Below, one piece after another: positions 36,931 to 45,954 of a DNA stretch of 64,000 bases. The translations under genes and the position numbers were made by a program. Every line of letters starts with the position of its first letter. Positions within the stretch are counted from its first letter, which is position 1. The notes beneath the pieces were generated by a model, which did not search any database, was not told the origin of the DNA, and saw only the letters and a list, made by a program, of their open reading frames with translations. The DNA comes from Chitinophaga pollutisoli (lineage in GTDB: Bacteria; Bacteroidota; Bacteroidia; Chitinophagales; Chitinophagaceae), in NCBI RefSeq assembly GCF_038396755.1, contig NZ_CP149822.1, positions 62,001-126,000 of the forward strand, read 5' to 3'.

Positions 36931-37496
36931 AAGAGCAGCCAGCGCATGAGAGGTGGTAAAATAAGGTTCGACATGGCGAAACCGCCCGTCATAAAGCAAA
37001 GTGTAGCCACCAGCGAAGGCCACTGCAAGGTGGCTATGCCGTAAATGGAATGGCCGGATGTGCAACCTCCCGCGTAGCGCGTTCCGAAACCCACCAGGAA
37101 TCCGCCGGCTACGAAAAACAGGAGGCCCGTACCGCTGAAGGCGTTGCCCCAGTGAAAGATATCGCCAGGCAGCAGTTCGTCGAATTCCTGCACCCCGTTC
37201 TTCCGCAAGGCGGCGATGGTAGCAGGATTCAGGTCCACCGGTTCGCCGTTGTTCAAAAACAACAGCACGAGCAGCGCACCCAGGGTGATGCCACCCACGA
37301 ACCAAAGATTCCAGCTTTCTTTTTTCCAGTCATACTGAAAAAACGGAATTTTGCCGGGAAGACAGGCCGCACAAATATGCCGGAGCGACGACGAGATGCC
37401 CAGCGCCTTATTGCCGATCAGCATCAGCAACGGGACAGACAAACCGATCAGTGGTCCGGCGATATACCAGGGCCAGGGAGACTTTAAAAAGTTCAT
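36927..37496 (-). CDS. YeeE/YedE transporter, first half
   Basis: A 189-residue membrane protein forming the N-terminal half of a two-gene YeeE/YedE transporter. N-terminal MNFLKSPWPWYIAGPLIGLS is typical. The conserved cysteine motif is seen in GGFLVGFGTRYAGGCTSGHSIYG (shorter core GTRYAGGCTSGHS, about 139-151), followed by two more helices. A Cys pair near HICAACLPG is also typical. The start codon is only 29 bp from that of the divergent aldehyde dehydrogenase gene, so the two promoters must overlap or sit within coding sequence. Confidence 0.85.
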   Translation of the reverse strand: MNFLKSPWPWYIAGPLIGLSVPLLMLIGNKALGISSSLRHICAACLPGKIPFFQYDWKKESWNLWFVGGITLGALLVLLFLNNGEPVDLNPATIAALRKNGVQEFDELLPGDIFHWGNAFSGTGLLFFVAGGFLVGFGTRYAGGCTSGHSIYGIATLQWPSLVATLCFMTGGFAMSNLILPPLMRWLLL

Positions 37497-37525
37497 GAAC
37501 GAAATTTACAAAAAACACAAGCAAG

Positions 37526-39052
37526 ATGGAGCAGATTCTGCAACAATTCGGCATTGCCGGTACTAACAGCGGCGTTTCCACCGGTAGCAACATATTGAAA
37601 GCCGGCGGGTCCGAAATCGTGTCCTTTTCGCCGGTCGACGGCCGTGAAATCGCCAAAGTGACGGCTGCTTCACGGGATAATTACGAGGAAGTGGTTAAAA
37701 CGGCCCAATCTGCCTTTGAGGCCTGGCGTTTATGGCCGGCGCCCCGGCGCGGCGAGGTAGTCCGCCAGCTGGGCGAAGCCCTTCGCGCCGACAAGGAAGC
37801 CCTCGGCCGCCTTGTTTCCTATGAAATGGGCAAGAGCCTCCAGGAAGGGTACGGGGAGGTACAGGAGATGATCGATATCTGCGACTTCGCGGTTGGCCTG
37901 AGCCGCCAGTTGCACGGCCTCACCATGCATTCGGAGCGCCCCGGCCACCGGATGTACGAACAATGGCATCCCCTCGGCATCGTAGGCATTATTTCCGCTT
38001 TTAATTTCCCGGTGGCGGTTTGGAGCTGGAACTCCATGCTAGCCTGGGTTTGCGGCGACGTTTGCATCTGGAAACCATCCGAAAAAACGCCGCTGACCGC
38101 CCTGGCCTGCCAGCATATCGCCGCCAAAGTATTTGCCGCGAACGGCGTCCCCGAAGGCGTTTCCTGCCTCGTAACGGGCGACCGCGCCGTGGGTGAATGG
38201 ATGTCGGCCGACGGGCGCGTGCCGCTCGTTTCCGCTACCGGTTCCACCCGCATGGGCAAGGCCGTGGGCGCTGCCGTGGGCGCCAGGCTCGGGCGGGCGT
38301 TGCTCGAACTGGGCGGCAACAACGCCATCATCATTTCTAAAGACGCAGACCTCGATATGTCGCTCATCGGCTGCGTATTCGGCGCCGTGGGCACGGCGGG
38401 CCAGCGTTGCACCTCCACGCGCAGGCTCATCATCCACGACAGCGTGTACGACGCCTTCAAAGCCAAACTCGTGAGCGCATACAAACAACTGCGTATCGGT
38501 GATCCGCTGGACGAGCAAAACCACGTGGGCCCACTGATCGATAAAGACGCCGTACAGGCTTACCTGAAAGCCATTGAGGCTTGTAAACAGGAAGGCGGCA
38601 CCTTCGCCGTGGAAGGTGGGGTGCTGGAAGGCACGGGCTACGAATCGGGCTGCTACGTGAAACCCGCCATCGCGGAAGTGAAGAATGACTTCAAGATCGT
38701 ACAGCACGAAACCTTCGCCCCTATCCTTTACCTGATCCGCTATTCCGATCTGGATGAAGCGATCGCGCTGCAGAACGGGGTACCTCAGGGCTTGTCGTCC
38801 GCCATCATGACGCTGAACCTCCGGGAAGCCGAGCAATTCCTTTCGCAGGCGGGTTCCGACTGCGGGATCGCCAATGTCAACATCGGTACGAGCGGCGCGG
38901 AAATCGGCGGCGCTTTCGGTGGCGAAAAAGAAACAGGCGGCGGCCGCGAAAGCGGATCCGATGCCTGGAGGGCTTATATGCGCCGGCAAACCAATACCAT
39001 CAACTACAGCACCAAATTACCGTTGGCGCAGGGCATTAAATTCGACCTGTAA
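37526..39052 (+). CDS. Aldehyde dehydrogenase, ALDH7/aminoadipate-semialdehyde dehydrogenase type
   Basis: A 508-residue NAD(P)-dependent dehydrogenase. The ALDH7 (antiquitin/AmaB) subgroup is indicated by IVSFSPVDGREIAKV, MYEQWHPLGIVGIISAFNFPVAVWSWN (core GIISAFNFPVAVW) and GAEIGGAFGGEKETGGGRESGSDAW near the C-terminus. Catalytic residues are visible: Glu in LLELGGNNAIIISKD (about 270) and Cys in GTAGQRCTSTRRL (about 295). Family members oxidise 2-aminoadipate semialdehyde to 2-aminoadipate in lysine degradation. With the DUF1338 enzyme nearby this suggests a split lysine catabolic set. A terminator follows. Confidence 0.88.
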   Translation: MEQILQQFGIAGTNSGVSTGSNILKAGGSEIVSFSPVDGREIAKVTAASRDNYEEVVKTAQSAFEAWRLWPAPRRGEVVRQLGEALRADKEALGRLVSYEMGKSLQEGYGEVQEMIDICDFAVGLSRQLHGLTMHSERPGHRMYEQWHPLGIVGIISAFNFPVAVWSWNSMLAWVCGDVCIWKPSEKTPLTALACQHIAAKVFAANGVPEGVSCLVTGDRAVGEWMSADGRVPLVSATGSTRMGKAVGAAVGARLGRALLELGGNNAIIISKDADLDMSLIGCVFGAVGTAGQRCTSTRRLIIHDSVYDAFKAKLVSAYKQLRIGDPLDEQNHVGPLIDKDAVQAYLKAIEACKQEGGTFAVEGGVLEGTGYESGCYVKPAIAEVKNDFKIVQHETFAPILYLIRYSDLDEAIALQNGVPQGLSSAIMTLNLREAEQFLSQAGSDCGIANVNIGTSGAEIGGAFGGEKETGGGRESGSDAWRAYMRRQTNTINYSTKLPLAQGIKFDL

Positions 39053-39074
39053 CCAATTACGGAGAAAATATCCG

Positions 39075-39110
39075 ATCCCTCCGGGCGCCTTTGCCCGGAG
39101 GGATTTTTTT
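39075..39110 (+). terminator. Intrinsic terminator after the aldehyde dehydrogenase gene
   Basis: A 12-bp perfect stem (ATCCCTCCGGGC / GCCCGGAGGGAT) with a six-base loop and a T7 run, 22 bp after the stop codon. Confidence 0.9.
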
Positions 39111-39113
39111 ATG

Positions 39114-39142
39114 GCATCAAAAAAAGCCGGATTACTCCGGCT
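39114..39142 (-). terminator. Minus-strand terminator-like hairpin
   Basis: On the minus strand a 6-bp GC-rich stem (AGCCGG / CCGGCT) is followed by a run of T residues. It would end a minus-strand transcript, such as one running through the histidine-phosphatase-like gene at 39551-40129. Confidence 0.5.
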
Positions 39143-39292
39143 CATTAAGGATATCGGGATGATGAACAAGCTATGTATTCCCGGCCGGGAAAGGCCCGGA
39201 CTGGAAGTATGCACGGACCATCTGGGAGGGCCTTAAAAACCAAAACGGTTGGGTTTGACCTTACGCATCAGCGCTGGCATACATTGTAACAA

Positions 39293-39531
39293 ACAGCTGC
39301 CATTGATGGAATAAAGCGGAAAAGGCAGCATCATCCCGCTGGGATATCATGAGTAGCAATTCGGGCTCGTTGTATGTACAGGAAACTGTCAACGGGCTAA
39401 AAATAGCAGAACTTCATGGCCATGCAAATACATAGCGGAAAAGTTGCAGACAGAAAAAAGGTGCGGGGAAAACACGGTTGGCAAAAGTGTGACGGGCAAG
39501 AGAGTAGCGGGGTTGGAGAACCCCGCTTTTT
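39293..39531 (+). ncRNA. Candidate small RNA (no family recognised)
   Basis: The 498-bp gap after the aldehyde dehydrogenase gene has no credible gene. It ends in a strong plus-strand terminator (39506-39531) that no coding sequence accounts for, since the dehydrogenase already has its own at 39075. Promoter-like TTTG (39254-39257) and TACATTG (39280-39286), 22 bp apart, would start a transcript near 39293 and give an RNA of about 240 nt. A small GAAA-loop hairpin lies at 39378-39389. It does not show 6S, SRP, tmRNA or riboswitch hallmarks that I can recognise. Both ends are predictions. Confidence 0.35.
39506..39531 (+). terminator. Intrinsic terminator with no upstream coding gene
   Basis: An 8-bp stem (AGCGGGGT / ACCCCGCT) with a TGGAGA loop and five T residues. 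The minus-strand direction lacks a T run, so it serves a plus-strand transcript. Confidence 0.75.
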
Positions 39532-39550
39532 CGTTAAACGGAAACCATGC

Positions 39551-40129
39551 TTATGAGAAAGCGTGAATTGCAGGGATGCAGATTTCACACTCTCTGAGCC
39601 AAATATTACACTTTTTTTGAAAATTCATATTCAACTTTTGTGCTACCGCCTCACCTTTATATAAAACATTGACGATCAACACTTCTCCAAATAAGCCTGT
39701 ATTCGGTTTCATCGATTTTTTCTTTATTCCGAGCATTCCGGCCATTTTTTCGATACTGGTACCTGGCGCGCATACCACGATGGTTTTCCCCTCGTTTTTG
39801 GCCATCATCACGCTCAGGATATGCCGCATGCCTGCCTCATCGGTGGCGCTGGCGTCGTAAAAATAGGCTACCTCCTGCCCTTTCGACCTGGCAAGCGGCT
39901 GCACCGTGGCCACCAGGCAGGAGCGGTATGGTGCGTATATCGCTTTAATGTCTTCGTTTTCCAGGAAACGTACCAGCAGGCTCGCCTGGTCGCGACCTGT
40001 GGCGGTGAGCACGCCGTTGTTTTCCTCGGCGCAGTTCACGAAAATGACCGTGGTGGTCGCCCGGGGAGTGTTGTCCACTTCGGGTGTGCCAGCTAGTAAG
40101 GCCAGCGTCATTAAAATGGTTGTCATCAT
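39551..40129 (-). CDS. Exported histidine-phosphatase-fold protein lacking catalytic histidines
   Basis: A 192-residue protein with an export signal (MTTILMTLALLAG) and a histidine-phosphatase (SixA/phosphoglycerate mutase-like) layout: a first strand TTVIFVNCAEE, GVLTATGRDQASLLVRFL (like the usual L-T-xx-G-xx-QA), IKAIYAPYRSCLVATVQPLA, and TIVVCAPGTSIEKM. In active members the first strand ends RHAE and the later loop is GHSN. Here they read NCAE (Cys at about 33) and PGTS, so both catalytic His and the first Arg are gone. It may bind a phosphorylated ligand or a partner without hydrolysing it. It stands alone between intergenic regions. Confidence 0.65.
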   Translation of the reverse strand: MMTTILMTLALLAGTPEVDNTPRATTTVIFVNCAEENNGVLTATGRDQASLLVRFLENEDIKAIYAPYRSCLVATVQPLARSKGQEVAYFYDASATDEAGMRHILSVMMAKNEGKTIVVCAPGTSIEKMAGMLGIKKKSMKPNTGLFGEVLIVNVLYKGEAVAQKLNMNFQKKCNIWLRECEICIPAIHAFS

Positions 40130-40492
40130 GGCGGAAAATTTTGAGTGAATGGAAAAGGTTACATACGAGTTTGTGAATTAGTGAACGAAATGTTAAACCC
40201 TGCAACGATTCCGGTTAAAATGAGAATCTTTGCGGCTTTTACGTCAGATATGGTAAAATTAGACGATCCGAAGGGGTGATCAGGAGGATAAGTGACTAAT
40301 GGGGCTATAAATGGGGCGAATTGGCAGAGCTGGACAAGCAGGGTACGCGAAGTTGTCTGGTGAATGGCAGACCAATGGTCCGCCTGCAAAGCCACTCACC
40401 ACATCCGGGTAGCTGTTATAACGCATTTACCATATCTTTAACGAATTGCGGTATCTGAATTGCAAACCAATCTGGAAAATTTGAACAATACA
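40130..40492. other. Intergenic region, promoter side of the subtilisin-like gene
   Basis: A 363-bp divergent gap with no convincing gene. TATCTTTA at 40433-40440 is close to the TAnnTTTG element and lies 52 bp before the protease start. A 78-codon minus-strand frame in it has no family resemblance and was not called. Confidence 0.4.
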
Positions 40493-42166
40493 ATGAAAAG
40501 CATCTGCAGAGCCCTGGCCATTGGAGCAAGTGTAGCCATGTTGATTACCACCCAAGGATACGGACAAGCCAAACCCTCCGTTCCCAAAAACTGGCAGTTG
40601 CTGAGTTATGAGGCCGACAGCGTTTACGGCATCGGCGTGGAAAAAGCATACCGCGAACTGCTCAAGGGCAAAACCGGCAAAACAGTGATCGTAGCCGTTA
40701 TCGATTCCGGCGTAGACACCACCCACGAAGACCTCCGCTCCATCCTCTGGCGCAACCCCAACGAAATTCCCGGTAACAACATCGACGACGACGGCAATGG
40801 TTATGTCGACGATATCTATGGCTGGAACTTCCTCGGTGCCAAGGACGGCTCTTCCGTGAAGGAAGATTCAGACGAGGCTACCCGTGAATTTTACCGCTAT
40901 AAACGCCTGTACGGCGACCCGGATTCCGCGCTGCAGCCAGGCACTAAGGAATATGCTTACTGGGCGCGGCTGAAAGACCGCAGCCAGAAGCCTTCCACCC
41001 AGGCTAAAACCGACTATAAAATGATGCTCAAAGTGCAGGAAAACCTCCTGAAATGCGAGAGCGTCCTCAGCGAATATCTTAAAACAAACAATTTCACGAA
41101 AGAACAGCTCGATACCCTTCGCAACGGGGATTCCGACGTGATGTTCGCCCGCGGTTTCGCCCTGCGCCTGCTCAGCAGCACCGGTGAAGAAGGAATGACT
41201 TACCAGGCCCTTAAAAACGATCTGGGAGAATACATTAAGGAACTTAAAAAGAAAGCGGAAGTAACCGGCACCGAACCCGTTGACAAACGTACCACTATCG
41301 TTGGCGATAACATCAACGACATCAACGATCGTTATTACGGAAACAACGACGTTCAGGGACAGTTCGCTTTCCACGGTACGCACGTTTCCGGTATCATCGG
41401 CGCAGTGCGCAACAACGATGCGGGGATGGACGGTGTCGCGGATAACGTACGCATCATGACTGTGAAAGTGGTGCCCGAAGGTGACGAACGTGATAAAGAT
41501 GTGGCGCTCGGTATCCGTTATGCTGTAGACAACGGCGCGCAGATCATCAACATGAGCTTCGGTAAAGGCTTCTCTCCCCAGAAACAATGGGTAGACGATG
41601 CGATCCGTTACGCGCAGGAAAAAGGTGTTCTGCTTGTACATGCAGCGGGCAATGATGGCGCCAACAACGACGAAACCGAAAACTACCCGAAAGATACTTT
41701 CGAGGATGGAAAGGAAGCCGATAACATGATCACGGTAGGCGCATCCAGCAACGGGCGCGTCGGCAGCAAGATCGCCGGCTTCAGCAACTACGGCAAAAAG
41801 GAAGTGGACGTATTCGCTCCCGGTGTGCAGATTTACTCCACCGTTCCCGGCGGCGATAAATATGGCAGCGCCAGCGGTACTTCCATGGCATCGCCTGTGG
41901 TAGCCGGCCTTGCAGCCATGATCCTCTCCTACTACCCCGATCTCAGCGCCCGCCAGCTGAAGCAGATCATCGAAAAATCCGCCACGCCCCTGCCCGATGG
42001 GCAGAAGGTGAACAAACCAGGCGCTAAAGACGAGGAGATCGATTTCTCCGAGCTTTCCAAATCCGGCGGCATGGTGAACGCATACGAAGCCCTCAAGCTC
42101 GCTGCCAAAACCAAAGGCGAAAACGTAAAAAAGAACAAGGGTAAGGTGAATCTCAAGAAAGACTAA
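40493..42166 (+). CDS. Secreted S8 (subtilisin-like) serine protease
   Basis: A 557-residue exported peptidase. ATG 40493 is chosen over an upstream TTG because it begins a standard signal peptide (MKSICRALAIGASVAMLI, ending TQGYG-Q). The catalytic triad is visible: Asp in VAVIDSGVDTTHED, His in FHGTHVSGIIGA, Ser in SGTSMASPVVAGLAAM. Between Asp and His there is a helical insertion of about 150 residues, common in Bacteroidota members. ASLIKE C-terminal sorting features are absent: the tail is lysine-rich (GENVKKNKGKVNLKKD) with no T9SS or lipobox signal, so a periplasmic site is likely. It is monocistronic, with a strong terminator downstream. Confidence 0.92.
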   Translation: MKSICRALAIGASVAMLITTQGYGQAKPSVPKNWQLLSYEADSVYGIGVEKAYRELLKGKTGKTVIVAVIDSGVDTTHEDLRSILWRNPNEIPGNNIDDDGNGYVDDIYGWNFLGAKDGSSVKEDSDEATREFYRYKRLYGDPDSALQPGTKEYAYWARLKDRSQKPSTQAKTDYKMMLKVQENLLKCESVLSEYLKTNNFTKEQLDTLRNGDSDVMFARGFALRLLSSTGEEGMTYQALKNDLGEYIKELKKKAEVTGTEPVDKRTTIVGDNINDINDRYYGNNDVQGQFAFHGTHVSGIIGAVRNNDAGMDGVADNVRIMTVKVVPEGDERDKDVALGIRYAVDNGAQIINMSFGKGFSPQKQWVDDAIRYAQEKGVLLVHAAGNDGANNDETENYPKDTFEDGKEADNMITVGASSNGRVGSKIAGFSNYGKKEVDVFAPGVQIYSTVPGGDKYGSASGTSMASPVVAGLAAMILSYYPDLSARQLKQIIEKSATPLPDGQKVNKPGAKDEEIDFSELSKSGGMVNAYEALKLAAKTKGENVKKNKGKVNLKKD

Positions 42167-42200
42167 AATTCACGGAAGCTTACGCTTCCCGCAAAATAAC

Positions 42201-42252
42201 AAGGCACATGGCACTGAAAGCATTTTTTCAGCACCATGTGCCTTCTGTTTTT
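42201..42252 (+). terminator. Intrinsic terminator after the protease gene
   Basis: An 11-bp stem (AAGGCACATGG / CCATGTGCCTT) encloses an inner hairpin and is followed by a T5 run, 34 bp after the stop codon. Confidence 0.85.
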
Positions 42253-42726
42253 GCAGGATGTAAACCAACATTAATAGTTTTTTACCATTATTGCCCATTT
42301 CCTTTTTTAATGTCGTGATTTCTACTATTTTGTTTTAGTTGTTAGATCATTACACGTAATCCCGTTTACGTAATTGTTTGGAGCGTTAGATATCCTATTG
42401 TTATTCACGTTATTTGTAAAACCAGAAAAAACCAAGTTACCGTCAGATTTCTTTACCAGGCACTGTAGCAGTGAATTGCATTAGCAGCGATATGGCAATG
42501 CCGTGCCCGCATTCGACCTGAATTTTACTTCATTCCACAACCCTTCCCGGCGAGGGAAAAATTCGGTGCCCCGCACACGGAAAGGGAGACTATTTGCCTG
42601 AATCATCTTGTCAATAATCATCCAATTCAACCAAATCAACATTAACAGTCGTATTAAACCAATTTTCTGGAATCTTAACACCCGTTGCAAATGAACAAAC
42701 TATAACCATGCACAGCATTCCCGCGG
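42253..42726. other. Intergenic region upstream of the SusC-like gene
   Basis: A 474-bp, initially AT-rich stretch with no credible gene, expected to hold the promoter and leader of the SusC/SusD operon. TATTTTGT near 42330 resembles a -7 element. ATG 42691 opens a frame of only four codons (MNKL then stop), and ATG 42708 is one base out of phase with the SusC frame. No anti-sigma/sigma pair or hybrid regulator gene is adjacent. Confidence 0.4.
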
Positions 42727-45700
42727 ATGCTATTGTTGCTATGCCTCATATGGGCACAGCAGTCCTTTGGCCAACAGACGATCCCCGTCATTGGCACGGT
42801 TACGGACAATACCGGTCTTCCCCTACCCGGTGTAAGCGTGATCGTTATCGGCACCAAATCAGGAACTGCCACCGATCAAAACGGAAAGTTCGTCCTGGAC
42901 GTAGCTTCCGGTGCTTTCCTTACGTTTAAGTTCGTCGGTTATACGGGCGACACCGTGAAGGTGAGCGAGCAAAACCGGGTGTTGAATATTCAGCTAAGGG
43001 CTGTGGAAACGCAGCTGTCTGATGTAGTGGTGACGGCATTCGGCAAAAAACAAATCAAAGAATCGGTAGTGGGATCGGTGGCTACCATCAAGCCGGAAAA
43101 CCTGCGGACGGCCGGTAGTAATCTCACAAACGCACTTGCCGGGCAGGTGGCGGGCGTTATCGGTTTCCAGTCGAGCGGGCAACCAGGCCTGGATAACTCC
43201 AATTTCTTCATCCGTGGTGTTACCACGTTTGGCTACCGGCAAAACCCACTCATTCTCATCGATAACGTGGAGCTGGAAGCTAACGACCTCGCCCGCCTGC
43301 AGGTGAACGATATCGCCAGTTTTTCCATCCTCAAAGACGCCAGCGCCACGGCGTTATATGGTGCAAGGGGCGCGAACGGCGTGATCATCGTTACCACGAA
43401 AGAAGGCAAGGCCGGCAAGGCGAAATTGAGCGTTATCCTGGAGAACGCTATCACCCAGCCCACCAAAACCATTAAACTGGCCGACCCGATTACATACATG
43501 AAGCTGTACAACGAAGCCAGCACCACCAGGGACCCGCTCTCCCCCATCGTTTTCGACGCGGATAAGATTTACAATACCGAGCGCACACTCAACAAGGCGG
43601 AAGGAAGCAACCCCTATGTTTACCCGGCCGTTGACTGGATGGACATGCTGTTCAAGAAATCCGCCAGTACGCAGAAAGCGAACGTCAGCGTAAGCGGCGG
43701 CAGTGATGTTGCGCGTTATGCGGTTTTCGGATCGTTCAGTAACGACAATGGCATGCTCAAACGGAATGTAGCCAACAATTTCAACAACAACGTCAACTTC
43801 AAAAACTACCAGCTGCGTTCCAACGTTAATATTAACCTCACGAAGTCGACCGAAATGGTTATTCGTTTGTGGGGGAATTTCAATGATTACAACGGGCCGA
43901 TTACCAACAGCGCGTCATTCTCCTCGGATCTCTACAGCGCAGCGATGCACACAAGCCCGGTTTTGTTTCCTGCCTATTTCGCGCCGGATTCCGCCAACCA
44001 GCTGACGCAGCATATCCTCTTCGGCAACTCCAGTATGGCAGGCAGTTCCACCGGCGGGGTCGGGTATTCCAATCCATATGCGCAAATGCTGAGAGGGTAC
44101 AAACGGTTCGCCGAGTCGCGCATGTCGGCCACGCTGGAATTGCACCAGGACCTGGATTTCATTACACCCGGGCTGAAGGTGCACGGATTCTTCAACACCA
44201 ACCGTTATTCCTACTTCGATAATTCAATGGCATATAATCCGTTTTATTACACGGTGCTGCCGCAAGATTATGACAGGGCCAATAACCGTTACACGCTTAC
44301 CTGGCTTAATTCCCTTCCCGGAGGCGTATTCCAGGGAAGCCCCGGATCGGGTAACAATGGTGCGGCTACCGAGTACCTCGTGTATTCGCCCGGCAATAAA
44401 GACGCTAATACCTACCTCCGCTTCCAGGCGCAACTGGAGTATTCCAAGCAATTGGGCGACCACAACATTTCCAGCTCGCTCATCGGCTTCAGGGAACAAC
44501 GGCTGGTGGCGAACGGAGTGGATCCGTTAACATCCGAGCCCAGCCTGCAATATTCCCTGCCTTACAGAAACCTCAACCTGGCGGGGCGTTTGGCCTATAA
44601 CTATTCCAACCGGTATTTTGCGGAATTTAACTTCGGATATAATGGTTCGGAACGATTTTCGGAGAACAACCGCTTCGGCTTCTTCCCCACCATCGGCGCA
44701 TCCTGGATGGTGTCCCGCGAGAAATTCTGGTCGGATAATATGCTGGATGTCGTAAGCTCGCTGAAACTCCGCGCCAGTTATGGTTTATCGGGGAATGACG
44801 ACATCGGCCGCCAGCGCTTCTTCTACTTATCCGACGTAAACCTGACCGGTGGTAATGGCGCTACTTTCGGGCTGAACAACGGGTACGGCCGTCCGGGCGT
44901 TACGATCCGGAACTACGAAAACCGCGATGTGACCTGGGAAACCGCGGAAATTCTCAACACCGGGCTTGAAGTTTCGTTCCTGAAAGGGTTTGACCTGATC
45001 GCGGAGTACTTTACGCAGCACCGCCGCAACATTTTGATGAGCAGGAATATCCCATCGAGCATGGGGCTGGAAGCGCCTATCCTCACGAATGTAGGCACGG
45101 TGAAAGTGAAAGGGCTGGATCTCACCCTCAATTACAACCGCGACTTCAGCAGGAACTTCCGCGCGCAGCTCATGTCGAACTTCACGTATTCCAACAGCGC
45201 ATACGGCATTTATGAGGAGCCCAAGTACGCGGAGCCCTGGAGGTATGTTTCGGGTACCATGCTTGGGCAACAACGCGGATATATCGCCGAACGGCTTTTC
45301 GTGGATGATAAAGAAGTGGCGGCTTCTCCCTCGCAGATCTTCGGTGGCAACCCTGTCAGGGGCGGCGATATCAAATACCGTGACCTCAACGGCGACGGCC
45401 GCATCACCGTGGCCGACCAGGCGCCCATCGGACTGCCGACCATCCCCCAGATCATGTACGGTTTCGGTTTTTCACTGAACTACAAAGGCCTGGAGATGAG
45501 CGCCCGCTTCCAGGGGCAAACGCGTGTTTCGTTCTTCATCGATCCCCGCTCCGTGAGCCCTTTCATCATCCCTCCTTCCCCGCAAATCCAAAGCCAGTCA
45601 CAGGTGTTGCAGGCTTTTGCGGACGACCACTGGTCTGAGGAAAACCAAAACCTCTATGCTTTGTACCCCCGCCTCGGCGTCAGCGCACAATCCATCGAAA

Positions 45701-45951
45701 ACAACCTTCAACCCAGCACCTGGTGGATGCGCGACGGCAGCTTCCTGCGGCTGAAAAGCGCGGAAGTCGGGTACGTACTGCCCATGAGCATCGTGAGCCG
45801 CATCGGGCTGAAATATTGCCGCCTGTACGTCAATGGCATGAACCTCTTCAATGTCTCCAAATTCGACCTGTGGGACCCCGAGCAAGGCGGCAACGGATTC
45901 AATTATCCCCTCCAGCGCGCCTATAACCTGGGTATCAACGTCAACCTATAA
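42727..45951 (+). CDS. SusC/RagA family TonB-dependent outer-membrane receptor
   Basis: A 1074-residue outer-membrane transporter that, with its SusD partner, imports oligosaccharides or other large nutrients using TonB energy. A CarboxypepD_reg-like domain (about 20-100) begins IGTVTDNTGLPLPGVSVIV, followed by the TonB-linked plug with the SusC/RagA signatures FFIRGVTTFG, NPLILIDNVE and DASATALYGARGANGVIIVTTK. The rest is a 22-strand barrel ending LGINVNL. The signal peptide from ATG 42727 (MLLLLCLIWAQQSFGQ) has no basic N-region; a one-base deletion in CCC at 42720-42722 would restore an in-frame start at 42708 with a better one. SusD follows by 3 bp. Confidence 0.93.
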   Translation: MLLLLCLIWAQQSFGQQTIPVIGTVTDNTGLPLPGVSVIVIGTKSGTATDQNGKFVLDVASGAFLTFKFVGYTGDTVKVSEQNRVLNIQLRAVETQLSDVVVTAFGKKQIKESVVGSVATIKPENLRTAGSNLTNALAGQVAGVIGFQSSGQPGLDNSNFFIRGVTTFGYRQNPLILIDNVELEANDLARLQVNDIASFSILKDASATALYGARGANGVIIVTTKEGKAGKAKLSVILENAITQPTKTIKLADPITYMKLYNEASTTRDPLSPIVFDADKIYNTERTLNKAEGSNPYVYPAVDWMDMLFKKSASTQKANVSVSGGSDVARYAVFGSFSNDNGMLKRNVANNFNNNVNFKNYQLRSNVNINLTKSTEMVIRLWGNFNDYNGPITNSASFSSDLYSAAMHTSPVLFPAYFAPDSANQLTQHILFGNSSMAGSSTGGVGYSNPYAQMLRGYKRFAESRMSATLELHQDLDFITPGLKVHGFFNTNRYSYFDNSMAYNPFYYTVLPQDYDRANNRYTLTWLNSLPGGVFQGSPGSGNNGAATEYLVYSPGNKDANTYLRFQAQLEYSKQLGDHNISSSLIGFREQRLVANGVDPLTSEPSLQYSLPYRNLNLAGRLAYNYSNRYFAEFNFGYNGSERFSENNRFGFFPTIGASWMVSREKFWSDNMLDVVSSLKLRASYGLSGNDDIGRQRFFYLSDVNLTGGNGATFGLNNGYGRPGVTIRNYENRDVTWETAEILNTGLEVSFLKGFDLIAEYFTQHRRNILMSRNIPSSMGLEAPILTNVGTVKVKGLDLTLNYNRDFSRNFRAQLMSNFTYSNSAYGIYEEPKYAEPWRYVSGTMLGQQRGYIAERLFVDDKEVAASPSQIFGGNPVRGGDIKYRDLNGDGRITVADQAPIGLPTIPQIMYGFGFSLNYKGLEMSARFQGQTRVSFFIDPRSVSPFIIPPSPQIQSQSQVLQAFADDHWSEENQNLYALYPRLGVSAQSIENNLQPSTWWMRDGSFLRLKSAEVGYVLPMSIVSRIGLKYCRLYVNGMNLFNVSKFDLWDPEQGGNGFNYPLQRAYNLGINVNL

Positions 45952-45954
45952 ACC

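Noticed and set aside
36930..37305. N-terminal extension of the second YeeE-like frame
   Set aside because: The extra 125 codons overlap the partner gene out of phase and are not membrane-like; the ATGA start at 36930 fits the family.
39397..39588. 63-codon minus-strand frame next to the orphan terminator
   Set aside because: Cys/Phe-rich low-complexity translation with no homology visible and overlapping the phosphatase-like gene end.
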